Shown: piece after piece, positions 46,337 to 54,951 of the stretch | How the letters are laid out: each line of letters opens with the position of its first letter | Position numbering within the stretch: position 1 is the first letter of the stretch | Assembly: GCF_045277565.1 (NCBI RefSeq) | Contig: NZ_CP123585.1 | Location: 190,969-254,968 of the forward strand | Reading direction: 5' to 3' | Source of the DNA: Aliisedimentitalea scapharcae | GTDB taxonomy: Bacteria > Pseudomonadota > Alphaproteobacteria > Rhodobacterales > Rhodobacteraceae | Length of the DNA stretch: 64,000 nucleotides | Made by a program: the position numbers and the translations under genes | The notes under the pieces: generated by a model | What the model was told of the DNA's origin: nothing | The model's database searches: none | Seen by the model: only the letters and a program-made list of their open reading frames with translations

Positions 46337-47410
46337 ATGAACACCCTGAAATCCAATGCACTTCACCTGGCCTTGATCCTGGGAACCGCGCTGTCGGGTG
46401 CCTTTGCGGCGTTCGCGATGGGATGGCCAATTCCCTTCCTTCTGGGAAGCCTCGTGGCAACTGCAATTCTGGCGTTAACGTTGGTCGCGCGCACGAACAA
46501 ACCAGTTTTCTTTCCCAGACCCCTGCGGGAAGTGTTCATTGCCGTGATCGGCACGATGATTGGCACAACCTTCACGCCGGACGTGTTGTCGATGGCGCCA
46601 ACCCTGGCCATCACCCTGTGCGCCATGTTGATCTTTGTCGTCCTTGCGCAGACGTCAAACTACGTCATTTTTCATCACTTGGGTGGCTATGATCAGCCCA
46701 CCGCATTCTATGCGGCCATGCCGGGGGGGCTTATCGAGGCCGTGGAAATGGGGGCCAAAGCAGGCGGTGATGTCGAAACGCTGAGCATCCAGCATTTTGT
46801 GCGCATTGTTCTGGTGATCCTCGTCGTTCCCATGCTTTTTCTTGTGGTGGCAGGAGAGTCCGTCGGTAGCGCCGCAAACCAGACCCTTGAAAAGGGCCCT
46901 TCCGATTGGCGGGATTGGGCAACGGTGGTTGCCATTGCCCCAGTTGGACTTTTGATCGGCAAACTCTCCCGTTTGCCAGCGGCGCCATTGCTTGGTCCCC
47001 TGGTGCTGACGGCGACCCTTCAGTCCACAGGGGCGATTGATCTGGGCGGACCTCCGACACTTCTCAATCTGGCCCAGTTGGTCGTCGGCGCAAGCCTCGG
47101 GGCTCAGTTTGCCAGGACAACACCTCGGCATTTGGTATCCGCCCTCGCACTTGGCATGGTTTCGGTTTTGGTGACGCTGGCGATTGCGTCCGGGCTTGCG
47201 CTGCTGCTTGAACCTTTCGTCCCCCTGTCATTCCAGACCTTGCTGGTCAGCTTTGCACCCGGCGGGGTCACCGAAATGAGCCTCATCGCATTAAGCCTTG
47301 GTGTCAGTCCCGTCCTTGTCTCTATCCATCATCTTTTCCGTATTTTGTTCACAGTGGGCGTGGCCGGGTTGCTGTTCAAACGACTTGGCAAGCGCTCACC
47401 CGGATCCTAA
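46337..47410 (+). CDS. AbrB-family membrane protein (putative transporter)
   Basis: A 357-residue integral membrane protein of the AbrB family (PF05145, named in databases after ammonia monooxygenase but not one). It has about 10 hydrophobic segments in two repeated halves: PLREVFIAVIGTMIGTTFTPD near 75 and AQLVVGASLGAQFARTTPRH near 250. The conserved PGGLIEAVEMGAKAG and APGGVTEMSLIALSLGV motifs are the repeat centres. ATG 46337 is preferred over an upstream TTG. The family's role is not established; here it may export or import a product such as sulfate or an organic acid. Confidence 0.87.
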   Translation: MNTLKSNALHLALILGTALSGAFAAFAMGWPIPFLLGSLVATAILALTLVARTNKPVFFPRPLREVFIAVIGTMIGTTFTPDVLSMAPTLAITLCAMLIFVVLAQTSNYVIFHHLGGYDQPTAFYAAMPGGLIEAVEMGAKAGGDVETLSIQHFVRIVLVILVVPMLFLVVAGESVGSAANQTLEKGPSDWRDWATVVAIAPVGLLIGKLSRLPAAPLLGPLVLTATLQSTGAIDLGGPPTLLNLAQLVVGASLGAQFARTTPRHLVSALALGMVSVLVTLAIASGLALLLEPFVPLSFQTLLVSFAPGGVTEMSLIALSLGVSPVLVSIHHLFRILFTVGVAGLLFKRLGKRSPGS

Positions 47411-47419
47411 GTTCACACA

Positions 47420-48367
47420 ATGCATGCCGAGCCCCAAAAAAAGAGTTGCTGCAGCCCCTCGCGGAATACAGATTTTAGTGCCCCACTGGCCGCTCCGGGC
47501 GTGGCGGGACGGATGCGTGTGGCGTCCGATGCTGTACGTATCCCCGGTGGCAGGTCGTTGACTGGTACCTGTCGTCCCGAGATCCCGGACGACGGCGAAG
47601 ACCCGATCCGCAACACGCGCGTGAAACCTTTCCGCATCGGGGCCACTGCGGTCACAAACGCACAGTTCGCCGACTTCATCGATGAAACGAGCTATACCAC
47701 CGAAGCCGAGCGCTTTGGGTGGTCCTTCGTATTCTGGGCACACGTCGCAGAAAATGTCGGCCCGACAATGGGTGTGAAGGATGTCGAATGGTGGCGGCGT
47801 GTGGGGGGGGCAAATTGGCGTGATATCAACGGTCCCGGCACAATGGAGGCAGCATGGGACCCGACCCATCCGGTCGTTCATGTATCGTGGAACGACGCCC
47901 AGGCCTATGCCAAATGGGCCGGCGGCCGCCTGCCTACCGAAATCGAATGGGAACACGCAGCCCGTGGGGGACTAGGAGACGTGCGCTTCCCTTGGGGGGA
48001 TCAAGAGCCAAACGATACGAGTTTCCAACCCTGTAATATTTGGCAAGGTGACTTTCCAAAGACCAATACCGTGAAGGACGGTTTTGCAGCCACAGCCCCT
48101 GCACAGTATTACGACCCGAATGGCTATGGTCTTTACAATATCGTTGGCAATGTTTGGGAGTGGACGGCAGATGCGTATCGCGTCAAATCATTAAAGAAAC
48201 ACGTGCGTCAGCGGCTTTCAACGATGAAAGGCTATCGCCTGTCCAAGGGCGGGTCGTTCTTGTGTCACGCTTCATATTGCTACCGCTACAGGATCGCGGC
48301 GCGATCAGGCACTTCGCCAGACAGCACAACAACCCACCAAGGGTTTCGTATGGTCTGGCCAGACTAG
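47420..48367 (+). CDS. Formylglycine-generating enzyme (sulfatase-modifying factor)
   Basis: A 315-residue FGE-sulfatase domain protein that converts the CxPxR cysteine of sulfatases to C-alpha-formylglycine. C282 and C287, in GGSFLCHASYCYRYR, match the copper-binding pair of aerobic FGE (human C336/C341). VGNVWEWTADA near 240 and HVSWNDAQAYAKWAGGRLPTE near 155 are core motifs, and the N-terminal KKSCCSPSR is common in bacterial FGEs. It lies nine bases after the AbrB gene and can activate all three sulfatases in the window. Confidence 0.93.
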   Translation: MHAEPQKKSCCSPSRNTDFSAPLAAPGVAGRMRVASDAVRIPGGRSLTGTCRPEIPDDGEDPIRNTRVKPFRIGATAVTNAQFADFIDETSYTTEAERFGWSFVFWAHVAENVGPTMGVKDVEWWRRVGGANWRDINGPGTMEAAWDPTHPVVHVSWNDAQAYAKWAGGRLPTEIEWEHAARGGLGDVRFPWGDQEPNDTSFQPCNIWQGDFPKTNTVKDGFAATAPAQYYDPNGYGLYNIVGNVWEWTADAYRVKSLKKHVRQRLSTMKGYRLSKGGSFLCHASYCYRYRIAARSGTSPDSTTTHQGFRMVWPD

Positions 48368-48708
48368 GATTACCCTGTTGGATGCCGTTGGGACAGCGCA
48401 GGCGCATAAAGCATAGCCATCTGCCCCTTCATAACTGATGTGGAACATCTGGAACCCGCCTTCTTAGAGTTTTTGCTGCTCTCAAAAGCGCGCAAAGCGG
48501 TCGCTCGCACCCAAACCGCCAGCAATGGTTTTGTCCCGCATTGCAGGTGCGGGTTTGAGCAATGGCAAGGTCAGATTCGGTGCGGGATCAGACGTCTGTG
48601 CTGGGCACGGAGAACGGCGGCAGCGAGCCCAAACAGCGCATTGGAACCAATCCTTTTGCCGTTATGTCTGCGTTAAAATCTGGCCTGCGGTTTCTTCTTC
48701 TGACTGGA
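48368..48708. other. Intergenic region, nothing recognised
   Basis: About 340 bases between the FGE gene and the convergent cyclase-like gene. Short open frames exist in all directions but show no ribosome sites or family motifs. No clear terminator was found. Confidence 0.4.
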
Positions 48709-49842
48709 TCAAGCAGTCTCTTGTGCCGCGATATCCTTCGCTAGCTTATCGCCAAGCGCTTGCATCCTTGCGATGCGATTTTCCTTGTCAGGCACGATAA
48801 TGCCACGCAGCTTTTTCTTCACCATGCCTGACATCAGCTTGCCCATGATTTTGGGTGACGTCGGGGTTGCGAATCTGATTTTGACCAATGTCCCTTCGCC
48901 CACTTGAACCAGCTCGTTGGTTTCCATCATCGTAAGGCCCATGGGCAGGTTGTATTTACCTGTCGCGTAGTCACCGTGATGCCAGTCGACAATCTGAAAT
49001 GGAAAGATGTCTTCGCCGTGATAACAGTGATAGAGGGTTCCGGGTTCAATCTTGCCCTTGTTTGTATCGAACAATTCGACCTTGTTTGCGCCCAGCCATT
49101 CGGCGCGCAACTCTGGGCGGGTGCAAATGGTGAAGGCAACATCCAGCGAAACCGGCAGTGGAATGATCCACTCTTCAATGAGAAGGTTGTCTCCTGGTTC
49201 AACAAACGTGCGTTCCGTTGTGCGACGGCGCTCCCATGCGACGCGCATGTCCCGCACAACGTATTCGACCTCGCCGATGTGCTCGATTTCTTCGGTGTAG
49301 AACTCAGATCCGTCAAAATACTCAACAAGTTCCATGGACTTAAGCGCAGCACACGAAATTAATGTGTACGCCGTCAATCCGGTACGTTCCTTTACGCTAT
49401 TTTTGAGAAGCCGGAACGCCGTGATCACATCCTGACCGGCCAATTCTTCGCGATCTCCAGTTTTTTGAACGATACAGTCTCCATGATGCACAACGATCTT
49501 AAGCTCCAGTGCGTCAACAGTGGAACAGGCATCGCATGGACATGAGGTGTTGATCAGCATCTTCTCTTTCGCACGGGCAAAGACGCAGTAGAGCTGTTCC
49601 GCAAAATCCAGGATGAACTGCTGCGAGACCACTTCGCTTTTCAACGCGTAAGCAAAAACAGCATCACCCTGTAACCCTGATACTTCCAATGGTGATCGGA
49701 TAGTGGGGATCATACTGCCGAACAGAGATTCTAGGATCCCCTTGGCGTGTTCGATGGCTGTTTCGGACATGAATTTCGTATAGCCAGATATATCCGCGAT
49801 CACGAAATATGCTGATTTTACACCGCCCTCAGTTTTACTCAT
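48709..49842 (-). CDS. Cyclase-like (DUF2652) domain fused to SRPBCC/START-like domain
   Basis: A 377-residue fusion. Residues 1-195 form a class III nucleotide-cyclase-like domain of the DUF2652 type. ADISGYTKFM (D17) and GLQGDAVFAYA (D60) occupy the usual metal-binding positions. A C-P-C-D-A-C cluster at 101-106 could bind zinc. Residues 215-377 look like an SRPBCC ligand-binding domain, starting IPLPVSLDVAFTI. Whether it makes a cyclic nucleotide is unknown: the purine-selecting residues are not evident. It stands alone, convergent to FGE. Role inferred only: ligand-gated signalling. Confidence 0.7.
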   Translation of the reverse strand: MSKTEGGVKSAYFVIADISGYTKFMSETAIEHAKGILESLFGSMIPTIRSPLEVSGLQGDAVFAYALKSEVVSQQFILDFAEQLYCVFARAKEKMLINTSCPCDACSTVDALELKIVVHHGDCIVQKTGDREELAGQDVITAFRLLKNSVKERTGLTAYTLISCAALKSMELVEYFDGSEFYTEEIEHIGEVEYVVRDMRVAWERRRTTERTFVEPGDNLLIEEWIIPLPVSLDVAFTICTRPELRAEWLGANKVELFDTNKGKIEPGTLYHCYHGEDIFPFQIVDWHHGDYATGKYNLPMGLTMMETNELVQVGEGTLVKIRFATPTSPKIMGKLMSGMVKKKLRGIIVPDKENRIARMQALGDKLAKDIAAQETA

Positions 49843-50419
49843 AAATACCCCCCTCCCCTTGGCGATCTTTATGCGTTGAATTCAAGGAAAAACCTAACGA
49901 ATTCGATTGGTCGCTCAGGAACATCCAACCTGCCCTCAGGCTTTGGCGCAGCCCACACCAAGGTCGAGACCAGTGTAGGGCGGTTCGCCAAATGGGCAGC
50001 CGATGTCAAAATCGCAAATAATGAGACAATTCAAGATTGGGAAAAAACAAACATCGGTAACCTCGCAGCCAATTCACACTCCGTCCGCAAAGCGGTCGAT
50101 GCCGTTCACCCGCAACAAGATCCGCTTGGGGCTGCCTACAGCCACCCGTACCTGGTGCGGCGTACGGCAGTAGCAGGCCCAAAGCAGACATGGGCTGAAT
50201 TCCAGGATTGCATGTGCGCCATGTTATCACTGACATGTCCGAAATTTCATTTTCGCGGACGGCAGAAATACAGACGCGTCCGATCAATTCGCTTGATGCA
50301 ATGGGTGGCAATTTTTAGGCGTAGCGCAAGGCAGGGCTTATTGAGGTATATTATCCAGAAATGTCATTAATCTGTTGCGGTCTTGTACACTAAATTTTCC
50401 ATAGTCTGTCGATATAATC
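49843..50419. other. Intergenic region up to the IS6-family element
   Basis: About 580 bases with no supported gene. A plus-strand frame at 49876-50370 is not protein-like. Next to the IS, a minus-strand frame enters from the element and ends GKFSVQDRNRLMTFLDNIPQ at 50338, which could be the tail of a gene cut by the insertion. I cannot place it in a family. Confidence 0.35.
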
Positions 50420-51228
50420 GGCATTGCCAAGTTGTTCGGGGTGTCGTTTTCGATTAGGCAGCGAGGATGAAAATACCATCCGATATGCCACGCCTGAAAG
50501 GCTTCCGTTTTCCGCGCGAGATTATCACATACGCGGTTTGGGCGTATCATCGATTTGCTCTGAGTACGTCGGGTGTCGAAGACCTGTTGGCAAAGCGTAG
50601 CGTCATTGTCAGCCGCGAAACGATCCGGCTCTGGGTGAACCGGTTTGGAGGCCACTTTGCGGATTGTGTCAGACGAGACCGCCCGGCAGCGGCCGACAAA
50701 TGGCACCTTGATGAAGTTGTCGTGCCGATCGGAGGCGTGAAATACTGGCTCTGGCGGGCGGTTGACGCGAACGGCGACGTTTTGGACATTCTCGTCCAAC
50801 CGCGGCGAAACGCCAAAGCGGCAAGGCGTTTCATGAAGCGGCTGATGGCCCGTTTCGGCGATCCGCGCGTTGTGATCACGGACAAGTTGCGCAGTTATAT
50901 CAAGCCGATCCGTGACCTAACCCCAAACGCGGACCACAGGGCACACAAGGGCTTGAACAATCGCATCGAAGGGTTGCACCGGCCGACCCGTAAACGCGAG
51001 AAGCTTATGGGGCGGTTCAAGTCCCCGCGCCAGGCTCAAAGGTTCCTCGCCGCCCACGACCAAATCAATATCGTTTTCCGCCCCCGCCGCTACCGAATGC
51101 CAACCAACATCTACCGCCAGACCAGATCGGACGCTTTTGACCTGGGGCACGGATACGCCCTTGAGATGACCGCCTAACGACCCGGCTGCCGGCTAACCGC
51201 GCCCAGCATCAGACAACTTGGCAATGCC
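50420..51228 (+). mobile_element. Complete IS6-family insertion sequence
   Basis: An 809-base element bounded by the inverted repeat GGCATTGCCAAGTTGT (left at 50420, right complement ending 51228) and holding one transposase gene. No eight-base target duplication is seen: left flank ATATAATC, right flank GTTTACGG. The right side cuts a TAXI receptor gene. Lack of a duplication suggests that the element took part in a deletion or rearrangement, typical of replicative IS6 transposition or homologous exchange between copies. Confidence 0.93.
50467..51177 (+). CDS. IS6-family transposase
   Basis: A 236-residue IS6/IS26-type DDE transposase. The HTH is residues 20-60. The catalytic triad: D in KWHLDEVVV near 80, D in VVITDKLRSY near 140, E in NNRIEGLHRPTRKREK near 175. 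It appears intact and so the element may be active. It mediates replicative, cointegrate-forming transposition. Confidence 0.93.
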   Translation: MKIPSDMPRLKGFRFPREIITYAVWAYHRFALSTSGVEDLLAKRSVIVSRETIRLWVNRFGGHFADCVRRDRPAAADKWHLDEVVVPIGGVKYWLWRAVDANGDVLDILVQPRRNAKAARRFMKRLMARFGDPRVVITDKLRSYIKPIRDLTPNADHRAHKGLNNRIEGLHRPTRKREKLMGRFKSPRQAQRFLAAHDQINIVFRPRRYRMPTNIYRQTRSDAFDLGHGYALEMTA

Positions 51229-51501
51229 GTTTACGGGGACAACCAAAAAAACGAAGGCGACACAACCACGCTGCGTGTCACCGTCGGTATCGTCACCAAT
51301 GACGCCGCAGACGATGCGATGATCTATGAGATGACCAAATCATTCTTTGCCGGTGTTGCCGAGATGCGCGATAGCGCACCTTGGCTGGCAGCTGTCACAC
51401 CAGAAGGTGCTGTGGCCGACATCAATATGCCCCTGCATCCGGGTGCACTGCGCGCGCTTGAAGAGATGGGTGTCACCATCCCGGATGTTGCCCGCGGTTA
51501 A
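51229..51501 (+). pseudogene. TAXI-family TRAP receptor, C-terminal remnant truncated by IS6
   Basis: From the IS right end the plus strand reads a 90-residue tail: TLRVTVGIVTNDAADDAMIYEMTKSFF, with AADINMPLHPGALRALEEMG near the end (given here with breaks). This is the conserved C-terminus of TAXI-type TRAP substrate-binding proteins. The first ~230 residues, the signal peptide and the TRAP permease are missing. A strong hairpin follows its stop. So a third tripartite uptake system once lay here, next to the third sulfatase. Confidence 0.8.
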
Positions 51502-51510
51502 TCAAAGATC

Positions 51511-51534
51511 GGTCGGGGCGGCACCGCCCCGACC
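51511..51534 (+). terminator. GC-rich hairpin after the TAXI remnant
   Basis: GGTCGGGGCGG (51511-51521) pairs perfectly with CCGCCCCGACC (51524-51534) around two bases. It lies nine bases after the TAXI stop and 23 before the sulfatase start. It has no T-run and may separate the old transporter gene from the sulfatase. Confidence 0.55.
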
Positions 51535-51557
51535 CAAAATCCAGCTGGTGTTGAAGC

Positions 51558-53201
51558 ATGCCCAAAAACGTCCTTTTCATTATGTGCGACCAACTTCGGT
51601 GGGATTATCTTTCCTGCACGGGTCATCCGCATCTCCACACGCCCTATATCGACAGGCTTGCGGAACGCGGGGTTTTGTTTGACCGAACTTATGTTCAGTC
51701 TCCGATTTGTGGCCCTTCGCGCATGTCATTTTATACCGGGCGTTATACCAGTTCTCACGGCTCGACCTGGAACAACATCCCGCTCAAAGTGGGCGAGATG
51801 ACGCTGGGCGATCACTTGCGCCCGCTGGGTGTTCGCACGGCGCTTTGCGGCAAAACCCACATGACCGCAGATGTCGACGGGATGCGCCGCCTTGGGTTGG
51901 CACCGGACAGCACAATTGGTGCGCTTGTGTCGGAATGCGGTTTCGAACCTTACGAACGTGATGATGGGTTGCACCCGGACGGGCCCCGCTATGCACGCAA
52001 CACGGCTTATGACACCTATATGAAGGAACGTGGCTGGCCCGACGAGAACCCTTGGCAAAGCGTCGCCAACAGCGCCGAAGACGATGACGGCAACATCCTG
52101 AGCGGTTGGTTCATGGACAACGCTGACAAACCCGCACGCGCGGCTGATGAAGAAAGCGAAACGCCCTATATCACCAGCCGCGCGATGGATTTCATCCGCG
52201 AGGCCGGTGACACACCGTGGTGTTTGCACCTGAGCTACATTAAACCCCATTGGCCCTATATCGTGCCCGCGCCTTATCACGACATGTACGGTCCCAAGAC
52301 CCATTTGGACCCGGTGCGCAGCGATGCCGAGCGCGCCGACCCTCACCCCGTTTACGGCGCCTTCATGCAAGAGCGTGTCTCAAAAGCATTCTGCGATGAC
52401 GGAACACGCACCCGTGTTCTGACCGCCTATATGGGCCTGATCAAACAGATCGACGATCAGATCGGCAGGTTGATGGGTTTTCTGGACGACCAAGGCATCA
52501 CCGATGACACGATGATCGTGTTCACCTCGGACCACGGCGACTATCTGGGGGATCACTGGATGGGGGAAAAAGAGCTGTTCCACGACGCTTCTGCTCGCAT
52601 TCCGCTTATCGTGGTTGATCCGCGACCTGAAGCCGACGCAACGCGCGGCGTGAAATCTCCGGCGCTGGTCGAGGCGATCGACGTTGTTCCAACGATCCTG
52701 AATTACTTCGACGGAGAAGACGTTCCTTATATCATTGAAGGAAAATCGCTTCAGCCGATCCTGCATGGACAGGTAGAAAATCTGCGCGATTTCGCGGTTT
52801 CCGAATACGACTATTCGATGCGCAATGTTCGAAAACGTCTTGGCGTATCCGTTCAGGATGCAAAACTAACGATGCTGTTTGATGGGCGGTGGAAATACAC
52901 CTTTGCCGAAGGCTTTCGGCCGATGCTTTTCGATCTGGAAACCAATCCCGATGAAATTGCCGATCTTGGGGCCGATCCTGCCTATGCGGATGAATTGATC
53001 CGTCTGGAAAAGATGTTCTGCGGCTGGTCTCGGCGCACATCCCAGCGCACAACGCGGTCGGATGCTTGGATTGCCGCGCGTGACCCGAGCCTTGGAGAAG
53101 CCAAGGCAGGAATTCTGATCGGCTATCGCAATGAGGCAGAGCTTCACAAGGTTTTGCCCGAGACCAAACCCAAGGCAAAAAACACCGACAAGATCTCCTG
53201 A
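51558..53201 (+). CDS. Type I sulfatase (formylglycine-dependent), 547 residues
   Basis: A 547-residue sulfatase with the classic C51-G-P-S-R55 formylglycine motif. IMCDQLRWD near residue 8 supplies metal ligands, and FTSDHGDYLGDHWMGEKEL near 320 the second pair. No signal peptide. It differs from the other two in length and motif, with resemblance to choline-sulfatase/phosphonate-monoester-hydrolase-like enzymes only at superfamily level. Its original neighbour was a TAXI transporter (truncated). It still has its own ATG but its promoter may now be in or beyond the IS. Confidence 0.9.
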   Translation: MPKNVLFIMCDQLRWDYLSCTGHPHLHTPYIDRLAERGVLFDRTYVQSPICGPSRMSFYTGRYTSSHGSTWNNIPLKVGEMTLGDHLRPLGVRTALCGKTHMTADVDGMRRLGLAPDSTIGALVSECGFEPYERDDGLHPDGPRYARNTAYDTYMKERGWPDENPWQSVANSAEDDDGNILSGWFMDNADKPARAADEESETPYITSRAMDFIREAGDTPWCLHLSYIKPHWPYIVPAPYHDMYGPKTHLDPVRSDAERADPHPVYGAFMQERVSKAFCDDGTRTRVLTAYMGLIKQIDDQIGRLMGFLDDQGITDDTMIVFTSDHGDYLGDHWMGEKELFHDASARIPLIVVDPRPEADATRGVKSPALVEAIDVVPTILNYFDGEDVPYIIEGKSLQPILHGQVENLRDFAVSEYDYSMRNVRKRLGVSVQDAKLTMLFDGRWKYTFAEGFRPMLFDLETNPDEIADLGADPAYADELIRLEKMFCGWSRRTSQRTTRSDAWIAARDPSLGEAKAGILIGYRNEAELHKVLPETKPKAKNTDKIS

Positions 53202-53245
53202 AAGAATGTAGGATGTTAACCTTCGACGGTGCACCTGTCACAGCT

Positions 53246-53863
53246 CTAAACGCCCAGCCCCCCGGCATTTTCAAGCAACGGAATGATCTTTTCCACGCCT
53301 TCGCGATTGCGCAGAGAAGTAAATACGAAAGGCCGCCCGCAGCGCATCATTGTTGCATCGCGGTCCATGACCTCAAGCGATGCGCCCACATGGGGGGCAA
53401 GATCAGTCTTGTTGATGATCAGGATGTCAGATTTGGTGATAGCTGGCCCACCCTTGCGGGGAATTTCTTCGCCAGCCGCCACGTCGATCACATAGAGGGT
53501 CACATCTGCCAGCTCAGGGCTGAATGTGGCCGACAGGTTATCGCCGCCGCTTTCGATTAGCACAATCTCCACATCCGGATGCCGGCCGATCATCTCGGCC
53601 ACAGCGGCAAGGTTGATCGATGCGTCTTCTCGGATCGCCGTGTGGGGGCAGCCGCCGGTCTCGACCCCGATGATGCGATCCTGCGGCAGAATCTGCATCC
53701 GCATCAGCGCCTCGGCGTCTTCTTGCGTGTATATGTCATTGGTGATGACGCCGATCGAAAACCTGTCGCGCAAGGCTTCGCTCAGCGCGGCCGTGAGGGT
53801 TGTCTTCCCGGCACCAACCGGGCCACCGATTCCAACGCGAAGCGGTCCGTTCATCGTGCTCAT
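53246..53863 (-). CDS. ureG: Urease accessory GTPase UreG
   Basis: A 205-residue SIMIBI GTPase. The P-loop is [17 protein letters not shown] (residues 11-27), the metal-binding Cys-Pro-His is in [11 protein letters not shown] near 70, and NKTD is in [14 protein letters not shown] near 150. With UreF, UreD and UreE it delivers nickel to urease at GTP cost. Its start overlaps the ureF stop by four bases. Last gene of the operon. Confidence 0.96.
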   Translation of the reverse strand: MSTMNGPLRVGIGGPVGAGKTTLTAALSEALRDRFSIGVITNDIYTQEDAEALMRMQILPQDRIIGVETGGCPHTAIREDASINLAAVAEMIGRHPDVEIVLIESGGDNLSATFSPELADVTLYVIDVAAGEEIPRKGGPAITKSDILIINKTDLAPHVGASLEVMDRDATMMRCGRPFVFTSLRNREGVEKIIPLLENAGGLGV

Positions 53864-54504
53864 GTGCGGAAAATCCTTGAATGCTGAGTTTCATGTTTCA
53901 TAGAGGCGATGTCCGACAAAAAGGCGGAACTGCCGAGATCATCAAGCGCAGCACAGCTGGCTTGCGCAGCGACCTGGCTACAAAGCGGTGTCATTTCGCG
54001 GATCATCCGTTGGCCTTCGGTTTGGCCCAGCGGAACAAGACGCATCGTCACCGCTGCAAGGTTGGCCATGAAGGCTTGCAAGTAGAATTGAGTGGTGAGT
54101 TCGAGCGGCAGGCCCTGCAGACGGGCAGCGCGGCCAACAGCGACCGGATAGGTCAGCCCCTTCAGATCCGCAGCCCAGACCTTTGCGATGATTTCACAGA
54201 ATGCCTCGCCCTGAAGGCGGGTTTCCTTCAACCGTTCAGCCGACGCTGAAAAGGCGCGGCTCATGGCGTCTATCTCGTCCACGTCGGTGCTGCCAGCTCG
54301 ATAGGCCGCGCCAAGGAACAGGCTGTCGTTCCATCCAGCGCCATGTAGTAGCACATCAGAAATCCACGCCTCGGATTGTTCTTTGTTGGTTACGTCCCCG
54401 GCATCAATCACCCATTCCAACCCGTGCGAGTAGGCAAATGCGCCGACTGGGAAGGCTGGCGAGAACCATTGCGTCAGGGTGAGGATTTCAGTGGCTGTGG
54501 CCAT
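53860..54504 (-). CDS. ureF: Urease accessory protein UreF
   Basis: A 214-residue all-helical Ure[26 protein letters not shown] near the start (quoted with the family-conserved [13 protein letters not shown]) and [21 protein letters not shown] near 160 are typical. It bridges UreG and UreD on the apourease. ATG 54504 is preferred, with GGACG five bases upstream; starts further up lie within ureE. Overlaps ureE at the start and ureG at the end. Confidence 0.93.
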   Translation of the reverse strand: MATATEILTLTQWFSPAFPVGAFAYSHGLEWVIDAGDVTNKEQSEAWISDVLLHGAGWNDSLFLGAAYRAGSTDVDEIDAMSRAFSASAERLKETRLQGEAFCEIIAKVWAADLKGLTYPVAVGRAARLQGLPLELTTQFYLQAFMANLAAVTMRLVPLGQTEGQRMIREMTPLCSQVAAQASCAALDDLGSSAFLSDIASMKHETQHSRIFRT

Positions 54505-54949
54505 GCGTCCGTCCATGACCATAAGCCCCGCCTTCTGGCGAGAAGGGCTCGACCACTTCGCGCACGTTGGCGCCAACCTTGTCCAGCATGTCGCGGATCA
54601 CGTGGTCGCGTTGAATCAGCAACCGATCTTTCTCGATCTGACAGGGGGTATGGCGGTTACCGATATGCCAGGCGAGACGTGGCAGGTCGTCTCCGGTCAC
54701 CTCTAGCAAGTCTTCTTTGGCGGCAACAACCTCGATCAGCCGGCCATCTTCCAACGCGAACGCATCACCATGGTCGAGCGACGTGGTGTGGCCCAAGTCG
54801 ACAAGGAATTGCTCGGCACGCATCGTGGTCAGCATCTTGCGACGCAGAAAACGGTCGTCGTAGCTGAGCGTCACAACGTCATAAGCACCGGACCAATGTC
54901 CGGGTTTACGAATTTGGCGACTAGGCGGGAGAATGTTCATGGGTTGCAC
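54488..54949 (-). CDS. ureE: Urease accessory protein UreE, nickel metallochaperone
   Basis: A 153-residue UreE. The N-terminal peptide-binding domain and the C-terminal metal domain with the conserved GNRHTP segment near 93 are present. The tail HGRTHGHSH is a short His-rich nickel site. It donates nickel to UreG. It lies two bases after ureC. Confidence 0.93.
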   Translation of the reverse strand: MQPMNILPPSRQIRKPGHWSGAYDVVTLSYDDRFLRRKMLTTMRAEQFLVDLGHTTSLDHGDAFALEDGRLIEVVAAKEDLLEVTGDDLPRLAWHIGNRHTPCQIEKDRLLIQRDHVIRDMLDKVGANVREVVEPFSPEGGAYGHGRTHGHSH

Positions 54950-54951
54950 CT

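Noticed and set aside
46337..47410. Ammonia monooxygenase
   Set aside because: This database label belongs to the AbrB membrane family; no monooxygenase subunit features are present.
49876..50370. Possible 164-residue plus-strand protein before the IS
   Set aside because: Sequence is not protein-like, lacks a ribosome site and has no recognisable domain.
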